Assembly: GCA_003221435.1 (NCBI GenBank)
Contig: QHRS01000272.1
Location: forward strand, 1-6,008
Reading direction: 5' to 3'
Length of the DNA stretch: 6,008 nucleotides
Source: Candidatus Rokuibacteriota bacterium
GTDB lineage: Bacteria; Methylomirabilota; Methylomirabilia; Rokubacteriales; CSP1-6
The translations under genes were made by a program, and so were the position numbers. Numbering within the stretch: position 1 is the stretch's first letter; each line of letters starts with the position of its first letter. Below, piece by piece: positions 1 to 4,787 of the stretch. Under the pieces are notes generated by a model that was not told the origin of the DNA, searched no databases, and worked only from the letters and a program-made list of their open reading frames with translations.

Positions 1-879
1 GACGGTTTTCTCGCCGAAGATGGTCGGCAGCGTCGAGATGCGGAAGTCGATCTCGCGGGTGTTGTAGCGGAGCTTGATGTGGCCGTCCTGGGGCAGGCGG
101 CGCTCGGCGATGTCGAGGTTGGCCATGATCTTGACGCGCGAGACGAGGGCGGGCTCGAGGCGCTTGGGCGGGGTCATGATCTCGTGGAGGACGCCGTCGA
201 CGCGGAAGCGGACGCGGAAGACCTTCTCGTAGGGCTCGAAGTGGATGTCGGAGGCGCCGCGGCGGATGGCGTCGACGAGGAGCATGTTGACGAGGCGAAC
301 CATGGGCGGTTCGTCCGCCGATTCCCTGAGCTCGAAGGTGTCGATCGCGGTCTCCCGCTCGGCATCGACGACCTCGACGTCACTCTCGCCCTCAAGCTCG
401 GTAATGATCTCCGTGAGGGCTGACACCTGCGCGTCGTAGTGGACCTCGATCGCTTTGCGAATCGCACTCTGTGGGGCGACGGCTGGAACCACCTGGAGCC
501 CCGTGAGGAAGGCCACGTCATCGATCGCGAGCACGTTGGTTGGATCGGACATCGCTAACGTCAAGGTGTCGCCGGTGCGCTTGATAGGCACGACCTCGTA
601 CTTCTTGGCCATCGTAACCGGCACGAGCTGGAGGAGGTCGCGATCCAGGTTGAATTGGGAGAACGTGATCGACGAAACGCCGTACTGACGGGAGAGAAAC
701 TGGCTCAGCTGCTCCTCGGTGATGAGACGCAGGCGGACCAGAATGGATCCCAGCTTTTCGCGGGTGCCCTTCTGTTCCTCGAGTGCGCGCTCGAGCTGCC
801 CCCGGTTGATCAGCCCATCAGCCACCAGGAGATCGCCCAGGCGCCTGCCGAATGGTCGTCCGATGCTGGTCACGGCCAT
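1..879 (-). CDS. pilB: Type IV pilus / type II secretion assembly ATPase PilB (N-terminal part, cut by window edge)
   Basis: Cytoplasmic hexameric ATPase that drives pilus subunit extension (PilB) or the related secretion motor (GspE). The visible 293 residues hold two adjacent 24-residue MshEN motifs (R13-Q36, beginning RLGDLLVADG, and K42-Q65, beginning KLGSILV) separated by five residues. The remaining MshEN/T2SSE_N domain follows to about residue 150, then an acidic linker (about 155-185). The start of the motor domain shows ASDIHFEPYE (209-218), RVRFRVDGVLHE (222-233) and LDIAERRLPQDGHIKLR (255-271). The frame is still open at base 1, before the Walker A loop, so roughly half of a usual 560-575-residue protein is missing. 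Start: ATG at 879-877; an in-frame TAG lies upstream at about 930, and later starts would cut into motif I. GTG at 873-871 or 906-904 are alternatives. No good Shine-Dalgarno is visible. PilB versus GspE cannot be fully separated without the C-terminus and neighbours; PilB is favoured by the ERRLPQDG and TLPTIFGEKTV wording. Confidence 0.94.
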   Translation of the reverse strand, partial: MAVTSIGRPFGRRLGDLLVADGLINRGQLERALEEQKGTREKLGSILVRLRLITEEQLSQFLSRQYGVSSITFSQFNLDRDLLQLVPVTMAKKYEVVPIKRTGDTLTLAMSDPTNVLAIDDVAFLTGLQVVPAVAPQSAIRKAIEVHYDAQVSALTEIITELEGESDVEVVDAERETAIDTFELRESADEPPMVRLVNMLLVDAIRRGASDIHFEPYEKVFRVRFRVDGVLHEIMTPPKRLEPALVSRVKIMANLDIAERRLPQDGHIKLRYNTREIDFRISTLPTIFGEKTV

Positions 880-890
880 CTCGCAGCGAC

Positions 891-905
891 GCAAGCCAGA
901 TGCCA
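891..905 (-). promoter_or_regulatory. Sigma-54-like -24/-12 element upstream of pilB
   Basis: The minus strand reads TGGCATC-TGGC-TTGC, which fits the sigma-54 consensus TGGCAY(R)-N4-TTGC, with the GG and GC doublets at the required spacing. The -12 C is at 891, so transcription would be expected to start near 879, which is the A of the chosen pilB ATG. A start exactly there would make the mRNA leaderless, in keeping with the lack of a Shine-Dalgarno. The element is matched at 16 of 17 bases by the one at 1599-1615 when flanks are included (891-907). Not proven: match to consensus only, no activator site identified. Confidence 0.42.
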
Positions 906-1115
906 CCGGTAACCCATTGCCAAATCGGGGCTATCCAGCGGGACTCCCGACATTCCCGCGACGGTGAGCGTCCGGCTGACGCCCAGACCGTGAACCCGGA
1001 AGCCGTCAGGAGGACCGGAACGCGGGCGGCCGGAGCCAGTCGCTGCTAGCCGAGGATGCCGTCGAGACGCCGCCGTCCGCTGCCGAGACCTGAGAGAAGT
1101 CTTGTGGAAGGAAGG

Positions 1116-1136
1116 GGGACCCGGCGAAATGGTCCC
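1116..1136 (-). terminator. Weak stem-loop after the XRE gene (possible terminator)
   Basis: GGGACC (1116-1121) and GGTCCC (1131-1136) can pair in a 6-bp stem with a 9-base loop, 29 bases past the stop codon of the minus-strand XRE gene. On that strand it is followed by a pyrimidine-rich run (CCCTTCCTTCC), not a true U-tract. It could slow polymerase, but it does not meet the usual intrinsic-terminator pattern and may be chance in GC-rich DNA. Confidence 0.18.
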
Positions 1137-1164
1137 GGAGGAACGTCGGTGCTGCGGGGCCGGA

Positions 1165-1509
1165 TCAGCGCTCGCGCTTTTCGCCGAAGAGCGAGCGTAG
1201 AATCGCGTGGGCCTTGCCCAGGTCGTCGGGGGTCCGGTGGTGGATCAGGAGAGCGTACACCTTTTCCGCGTCGGCGGTCGGCACCTGGCCGTCGATCGGA
1301 GGCACGTCGGTGAAGGTTGTCAGCGGGAGCCTGAGCGCGACCGAAATACCATAGAGGCTGTCGATCGAGATGGACTTCTGCCCGCGCTCCACCTCGCCAA
1401 TGAACTTGCCGCTCAGCCCCGACTGCGCGCCGAGCTTCTGCTGGCTCCAGCCCCGCTGCTTGCGAATCGCGCGGAGGCGCTGTCCCAGAAACCTTCGTAC
1501 TCGATCCAT
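1165..1509 (-). CDS. XRE-family helix-turn-helix transcriptional regulator
   Basis: A 114-residue DNA-binding protein of the XRE/Cro-CI (HTH_3) family. The five-helix domain occupies about residues 7-66. RLRAIRKQRGWSQQKLGAQS (11-30) covers helix 1 and the first helix of the HTH, and GLSGKFIGEVERGQKSISI (31-49) covers the turn, recognition helix and the conserved E-RG-. The remaining residues (about 67-114) form a short C-terminal tail with a predicted helix (DDLGKAHAILRSLFG) and no recognisable ligand-binding or protease domain, so it probably acts as a simple dimeric repressor or activator. The start is well supported: ATG at 1509-1507 with AGGAG (1520-1516) six bases upstream. It lies on the same strand as pilB, 285 bases upstream of it, and both have a near-identical -24/-12 element, so control of pilB or of itself is a reasonable inference. 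The target is unknown. Confidence 0.93.
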   Translation of the reverse strand: MDRVRRFLGQRLRAIRKQRGWSQQKLGAQSGLSGKFIGEVERGQKSISIDSLYGISVALRLPLTTFTDVPPIDGQVPTADAEKVYALLIHHRTPDDLGKAHAILRSLFGEKRER

Positions 1510-1515
1510 GTCCCG

Positions 1516-1520
1516 CTCCT
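1516..1520 (-). promoter_or_regulatory. Ribosome binding site of the XRE gene
   Basis: The minus strand reads AGGAG followed by six bases and then ATG. This is the clearest Shine-Dalgarno in the window and fixes the XRE start. It lies nine bases beyond the last paired base of the proposed leader structure (1529-1586), so it would be accessible when that fold forms. Confidence 0.75.
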
Positions 1521-1528
1521 CTCGCTGT

Positions 1529-1586
1529 GCAACATCGATACGACGTCGGGGTCGCGGCCGTTAATCACTCACGGCCTCGATGTCGC
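1529..1586 (-). promoter_or_regulatory. Candidate structured 5' leader (three-way junction) of the XRE mRNA
   Basis: On the minus strand three helices can form together. P1 pairs 1586-1577 with 1538-1529 (10 bp with one G-U; core ACATCGA / TCGATGT). P2 pairs GGCCGT (1576-1571) with ACGGCC (1561-1556), with a 9-base loop GAGTGATTA, and abuts P1 with no unpaired base. P3 pairs CGAC (1554-1551) with GTCG (1544-1541), with a 6-base loop. Only G1555 and the bases 1540-1539 are unpaired at the junction. P1 begins one base after the start site (1587) predicted from the -24/-12 element at 1599-1613, and the ribosome binding site follows at 1520. It could be a cis-acting RNA. The same inverted repeats could instead be DNA operators for an autoregulating XRE dimer. 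I do not recognise it as a known riboswitch class. Confidence 0.38.
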
Positions 1587-1598
1587 TGATGCGAAGGA

Positions 1599-1613
1599 GC
1601 AATCCAGATGCCA
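1599..1613 (-). promoter_or_regulatory. Sigma-54-like -24/-12 element upstream of the XRE gene
   Basis: The minus strand reads TGGCATC-TGGA-TTGC, a full match to the key -24 and -12 positions of sigma-54 promoters. The -12 C is at 1599, giving a predicted start at 1587 and a 78-base leader before the ATG at 1509. Together with its flanks (1599-1615) it differs from the pilB element (891-907) at a single base. An inverted repeat GTGGCA (1673-1678) / TGCCAC (1698-1703) lies about 100 bases upstream of the predicted start, a usual distance for an enhancer-binding activator, but it is short. Functional role is inferred from consensus and position only. Confidence 0.45.
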
Positions 1614-1768
1614 CCCTTCAAGTGCCTAGAAAGCCGTAGCATGGAGAACGTTAGGTGCCGAATAGAGCCGCGGTGGCACGCCAGGGTCACGGGCAGATGC
1701 CACGTTGCCCGGCGACGCGAACGGGTCGAAAGTCGGCGCGGCAGGCGCGGGGACAGCGGGGTCAGGAG

Positions 1769-1930
1769 ATGGCGACGGAGCGGCGGCGGAGCGTGATCCG
1801 GGGTATGACGCTGGTGCGGATCCTCATCTGGATCGGGACCGCGGTCTTCGTCGGAATGATGTTCTACCCGCTGCTCATGCGCATGATCGCCCTGCTGATG
1901 TTTCCGACCGACTCCGATCTTCCGTACTAG
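1769..1930 (+). CDS. Small single-span membrane protein, unknown function
   Basis: A 53-residue protein beginning MATERRRSVIRGMTLVRI. A basic N-terminus is followed by one long hydrophobic stretch (about residues 15-45, containing IGTAVFVGMMFYPLLM) and a short polar tail (PTDSDLPY). Read by the positive-inside rule this is a single-span inner-membrane protein with the N-terminus in the cytoplasm. Start is uncertain. ATG 1769 has GGGG at 1758-1761 (seven bases away) and AGGAG directly adjoining, whereas ATG 1805 would give a 41-residue protein that still holds the whole hydrophobic span. Longer in-frame starts (for example 1655) add arginine-rich, non-protein-like sequence. The stop TAG overlaps the stop of the convergent oxidoreductase gene. 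No family recognised. The hydrophobic, methionine-rich composition is unlike the shadow frames around it, which is the main reason to accept it. Confidence 0.58.
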   Translation: MATERRRSVIRGMTLVRILIWIGTAVFVGMMFYPLLMRMIALLMFPTDSDLPY

Positions 1931-2934
1931 GGGCGGTCGGAGGGCCGACGGAGCGCCGGCATCACCTCGCGCGCGATCAGGTCCAGCTCGCGCATGATGT
2001 GGGCGTGAGGCATCCCGGGGAAGAAAGTCCGGACGATGAGGTGCGTCATGCCGTACTGCTCGACGACCCGCCTGATCTGGCGGGTGCATTCCTCGGGACC
2101 GCCGATGATGAACCGATCCTTCATGAGCGTGTCCAGGTCAGCCGCGAGCCGCGCGTCGATGAAGGGGTGGCGCCAGCCTCCCGCGTATTCCTGCCTGTAG
2201 GCCGCCATGATGTGCACTTCCGCCAGCTGGCGCGCGGCGCGGTCCGTGTCGGCGATGATCACGTCGCGCGTGACCGGCCACTCGTCGATCGGCTCGGCCC
2301 TGCCGGCGGCCCTCCGGTGTTCCAGAAACCGCGCCTTCCCCGCGAGCAGGCGCTCCAGATCGGCCGTCGGCCCCGGAATCCAGTTGTCGGCGAGCGTCGC
2401 CGCGCGCTTCAGCGCGAGGTCGCCCCAACCCCCGATCCAGACCGGCGGATGCGGTCTGGTGAGCGGCTTGGGCTCGAGCCGCCCCTCGACGGTGTAGTAC
2501 GCGCCCTTGAAGCTCACCCGATCCTCGGTCCAGAGGGCGCGGAGGATCGCGAGCTGCTCCTCGAAGCGGGCGCCCCGACCGACCGACGGGGTCCCGTAGA
2601 GCGCGAACTCGTCCGGCTTGTACCCGATCGCGATGCCGAGCGTGAACCGGCCGCCCGACATGATGTCGAGCAGCGCGACGTCCTCCGCGAGACGCACGGG
2701 GTGGTAGAAGGGGGCGACCAGAATGTCGGTTCCGAGCCGGATTCTCGCAGTGCGCGTGGCGAACCCGGCCAGCGCCTGGAGCGGCGAGGGCCAGTAATGA
2801 TCGGCTACTCCATGATGCTCCTCGATCCAGACGGAATCGAAGCCGAGGTCCTCGGCGTGGACGACCTCCTCGAGCGATTCCGCGTAGTACGATCCTCCCT
2901 CGATCGGAATGAAGCCGATCTTGAGCGGTGGCAT
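1927..2934 (-). CDS. LLM-class (luciferase-like) flavin/F420-dependent oxidoreductase
   Basis: A 335-residue TIM-barrel enzyme of the bacterial luciferase-like monooxygenase superfamily, soluble, using reduced FMN or F420. Family signatures in order: strand 1 LKIGFIPIEGG (4-14); DSVWIEEHHG (33-42) with the conserved EHH; IRLGTDILVAPFYHPVRLAE (65-84); and DIMSGGRFTLGIAIGYKPDE (90-109), the cofactor-phosphate region typical of the family. Further on come KPLTRPHPPVWIGG and, near the C-terminus, IIGGPEECTRQIRR. Length is normal. ATG 2934 is chosen because the family begins right before the KIGF strand; TTG 2943 would add three residues. No strong Shine-Dalgarno. It follows the unknown gene (stop 2986) by 51 bases on the same strand, so the two are probably co-transcribed. 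Cofactor and substrate cannot be told from sequence: the family includes alkanal/alkane monooxygenases, F420-dependent dehydrogenases and reductases. Confidence 0.93.
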   Translation of the reverse strand: MPPLKIGFIPIEGGSYYAESLEEVVHAEDLGFDSVWIEEHHGVADHYWPSPLQALAGFATRTARIRLGTDILVAPFYHPVRLAEDVALLDIMSGGRFTLGIAIGYKPDEFALYGTPSVGRGARFEEQLAILRALWTEDRVSFKGAYYTVEGRLEPKPLTRPHPPVWIGGWGDLALKRAATLADNWIPGPTADLERLLAGKARFLEHRRAAGRAEPIDEWPVTRDVIIADTDRAARQLAEVHIMAAYRQEYAGGWRHPFIDARLAADLDTLMKDRFIIGGPEECTRQIRRVVEQYGMTHLIVRTFFPGMPHAHIMRELDLIAREVMPALRRPSDRP

Positions 2935-2985
2935 GGCGCTCAAGAGCCTAGCACGGCGGACGGCATCGCAACCCGAATCGCGCCG

Positions 2986-4303
2986 TCAGGAAGGGATCTG
3001 GGTGGGGCGGCTGACCATGTCCTCGACAAGGGCCGCGGCGGCGGAGGCGATCACGGCCGCGACATCCGGGGCCGGCGCCTTGCGCCGCAACGCGGCCTGC
3101 TGCACATCGAAGGGCGCCGCGGCGAGCGCCGACTGGGCGCGGACGCGGACGGCGTCGCCGAGCAGGAGCGCCATCTCCGTGAGCAGCTCGAGCGCGCGCC
3201 CGAGTCGCTGCGCCGGCGACGTTGCCGATCGGATGCGCGCGGCCCCGGCATCGGCCAGCCGCCACGAGAGCCGCACCCGGGGCCCGGCGATCTCGATCAG
3301 GTCGCCGGTCACGCCGCCCCACTCGATGGCGAGCGCCGCTGCCGCGTCGTGTACGTGAGAGTCGAGCGTCGGCGCACTCGCCGCCCGCACCAGGGCCTGC
3401 CGGTCTCGCGCGAACGGTCCCCCGGCGATCCAGGATCAGATGGTCTTCGACCGCCGCGCCGAGCGCCCAGAGCGAGCACCGGACAACGCCCCCGGCGTCG
3501 TGGACGCGGCGCGGGGCGTGCCGCGTCACCGAACGCCATTCGGCGCGGTAGTAGGCGCGCCCGTGCAGGACGACCTTCTCGACCCCGGCTCGCAGCTGGA
3601 CACAGAGGCCGTCCGACGGGAAGTGGCGCTCGTGGGGCGCCGGTGTCCAGTCGAGCGTGCCCTCGAAAAATCGCCGCAGCGGATCGGCGGCGTCCGGGGC
3701 GAAATGGAACGATTCGAGCAGCGCGGTGAAGAGCTGCTCGGTCGCGTAGGGACCGCGATAGCGCAGGCGGCTCGCCCGCTGATCCGCCGCGAGCGCGGCG
3801 ATGAGGTTCAGCACCGCCGTCCCCGCGCCGCTCGGGAGCCTCGCCGGTTCGGCGAGCGGCGGGATGTGGCTGATCGAGGCCCAGTCGAGCGCTTCGAACA
3901 CGGTGAGCGGCGCTGCCGACCGCCACGTCGGGCCCTCGGGCAGTCGCCATAGCCGATCGGAGCAGCCCCAGGCCGCGTGCGACGTCGCGCGCGTCTCGAC
4001 GCCGATCCAGTCGCCGTGCGCGCTTCGCACGGTGGCCGAGGTCATCGCGCCGCGGTCGTTCCAGCGGAGCGCCGCCACGAGCGCCCCGGACCGATCGAGC
4101 TCGAGGAAGCGGCGCTTCGGCGCAGCACCACGCGCCGGGAGGAAGCAGACCGCGCCACCATGAAGGCTCTCGACCACGAGGCCGGCCATCCGGTCGGCGC
4201 GCGCGAAGGCGGCGTCGAGGCGATCGACCGCGGCGGGGTCGAAAGCTCGCACGTGAGGATCGCGGAGCGCCGTCCGGACGCGCTCCGCGACGGCCTGGCT
4301 CAT
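2986..4303 (-). CDS. Protein of unknown function, reading frame broken by a one-base shift
   Basis: I do not recognise this family. The first ~293 residues read from ATG 4303 (MSQAVAERVRTALRDPHV) through stretches of convincing protein such as RYRGPYATEQLFTALLESF (about residues 180-200), TLDWTPAPHERHF and VEDHLILDRRG. After the run of five C at 3419-3423 that frame turns into arginine/alanine-rich nonsense running to 2948. The +1 frame becomes protein-like instead (ALAIEWGGVTGDLIEIAGPR, RALELLTEMALLLGDAVRVR) and ends at TGA 2988-2986. With one base fewer in the run the junction reads LILDRRGPFARDRQALVRA and gives 438 residues, no signal peptide, no membrane span. Start: ATG 4303 is preferred over TTG 4318; no clear Shine-Dalgarno. 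The break may be a sequencing/assembly error, a genuine recent mutation, or slippage. It lies upstream of the luciferase-like oxidoreductase in the same orientation and may serve the same pathway. Confidence 0.8.
3419..3423 (-). other. Homopolymer (five C on plus, five G on minus) at the frame break
   Basis: This is the only G/C run located where the two coding frames of the unknown gene meet. Four instead of five bases would join them as DRRGPFARDRQ without loss of either side. Homopolymer length is a common error site in assemblies. Confidence 0.7.
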
Positions 4304-4309
4304 GCACGG

Positions 4310-4319
4310 ATGATACAAT
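4310..4319. promoter_or_regulatory. Divergent promoter region with overlapping -10 elements
   Basis: This is a short AT-rich patch (4310-4327) in otherwise GC-rich DNA, between the divergent genes starting at 4303 (minus) and 4356 (plus). On the plus strand TGATACAAT (4311-4319) is an extended -10 element (TGnTATAAT, one mismatch), predicting a start near 4326 and a leader of about 30 bases for the lipoprotein gene. No good -35 is seen, which an extended -10 can tolerate. On the minus strand TATCAT (4315-4310) could be a -10 giving a start close to the ATG at 4303. The two would exclude each other sterically. Confidence 0.45.
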
Positions 4320-4328
4320 TATTCCCGC

Positions 4329-4342
4329 CCGTCTCCGGACGG
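4329..4342 (+). other. Small hairpin in the leader of the lipoprotein mRNA
   Basis: CCGTC (4329-4333) and GACGG (4338-4342) form a 5-bp stem with a 4-base loop, just before the weak Shine-Dalgarno-like GGCGGG (4344-4349). GCCCG (4327-4331) could alternatively pair with CGGGC (4346-4350) and would then hide that site. Short arms in GC-rich DNA, so possibly chance. Confidence 0.22.
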
Positions 4343-4355
4343 CGGCGGGCTCACC

Positions 4356-4784
4356 ATGCAGAGGATGCGTCGAGAGTCGTGGGCGGGCCGGATCGCGCGG
4401 CTGTCGCTCGTCGTCGTCGTCGTTTCGTCGTGCGCGGTCTACGGCACGACGGGCGGTATTCCCCGCCAGCCCTTCGCAGATATTCCCGTGCCGCCCACGT
4501 TCATTCCGTTCTCGAACGACTGGGCGCTGATCCGCTCGAGCCGCGTGACGGCCGCGCGGCTCGTCTATCAAACGGCGCTCCCGGCGGAGGGCGCGGAGAA
4601 GGCGCTCGAGACATCGTTGAAGGACAACGGCTGGGTGCTCCAGGGCACCGAGGCTATCGAGCGGGCTGGCTTCAAAGGCTCGGCCCTCTCGTTCGCCAAG
4701 GGGCCCGACACGTGTCGGGCAGAGATCGTGCCGAGCACGACCACGACACGTGTGGACCTGATCATCGGGCGCTTCACCGAGTAG
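4356..4784 (+). CDS. Predicted lipoprotein, unknown function
   Basis: A 142-residue exported protein. The N-terminus has several arginines (MQRMRRESWAGRIAR), a short hydrophobic core LSLVVVVV and a lipobox-like VSSC with the acceptor cysteine at residue 26, so signal peptidase II processing and lipid anchoring are expected. The mature part starts with a flexible region. It then has a compact alpha/beta-looking domain of about 95 residues: DIPVPPTFIPF, then RVTAARLVYQTALPAEGAEKALETSLKDNGWVLQGTE, then SALSFAKGPDTCRAEIVPS and RVDLIIGRF. A second cysteine lies in GPDTCRAEI. The layout (PVP near the start, then RLVY, a helix, NGW, LSFxKGxxxC) resembles a small-lipoprotein type I associate with deltaproteobacteria-like genomes, but I cannot name the domain. 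An alternative start is Met4 (4365). The core is encoded by four GTC repeats and GTT (4410-4424). The amidase starts three bases after its stop. Confidence 0.84.
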   Translation: MQRMRRESWAGRIARLSLVVVVVSSCAVYGTTGGIPRQPFADIPVPPTFIPFSNDWALIRSSRVTAARLVYQTALPAEGAEKALETSLKDNGWVLQGTEAIERAGFKGSALSFAKGPDTCRAEIVPSTTTTRVDLIIGRFTE

Positions 4785-4787
4785 ACC

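Larger units (their letters stand above)
880..1164. other. Non-coding spacer between pilB and the XRE regulator
   Basis: No open frame here has protein-like composition; the frames that cross it are arginine/proline-rich shadows. It holds the -24/-12 element at 891-905. It also contains a spaced inverted repeat CTGACG (976-981) / CGTCAG (1004-1009), centred about 114 bases upstream of the predicted pilB transcription start, and a weak stem-loop at 1116-1136 just past the XRE stop codon. Confidence 0.6.

Noticed and set aside
1556..1576. The GGCCGT/ACGGCC stem-loop as an intrinsic terminator
   Set aside because: It lies upstream of the XRE start in the transcript, lacks a following U-tract, and fits better as one helix of the proposed leader fold.
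2935..2943. TTG start for the oxidoreductase
   Set aside because: ATG 2934 lies directly before the conserved first strand and is the normal start for the family; the extra three residues add nothing.
2948..3420. C-terminal extension of the unknown gene in its starting frame
   Set aside because: Beyond the C5 run this frame is a string of R, G, A and P, while the neighbouring frame encodes protein-like helices and ends at a sensible stop at 2986.
1705..3729. Long plus-strand open frame (674 codons)
   Set aside because: It runs antisense to the oxidoreductase and the unknown gene, is arginine/proline/glycine-rich with no family features, and owes its openness to high GC codon bias of the opposite strand.
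4304..4318. TTG start for the unknown gene at 4318
   Set aside because: It lies inside the AT-rich promoter patch; ATG 4303 is the simpler choice.
4410..4424. GTC trinucleotide tract in the lipoprotein signal peptide as a phase-variable repeat
   Set aside because: Only four GTC units plus GTT; in-frame changes would just alter the hydrophobic core by a valine, and such valine runs are common in GC-rich signal peptides.
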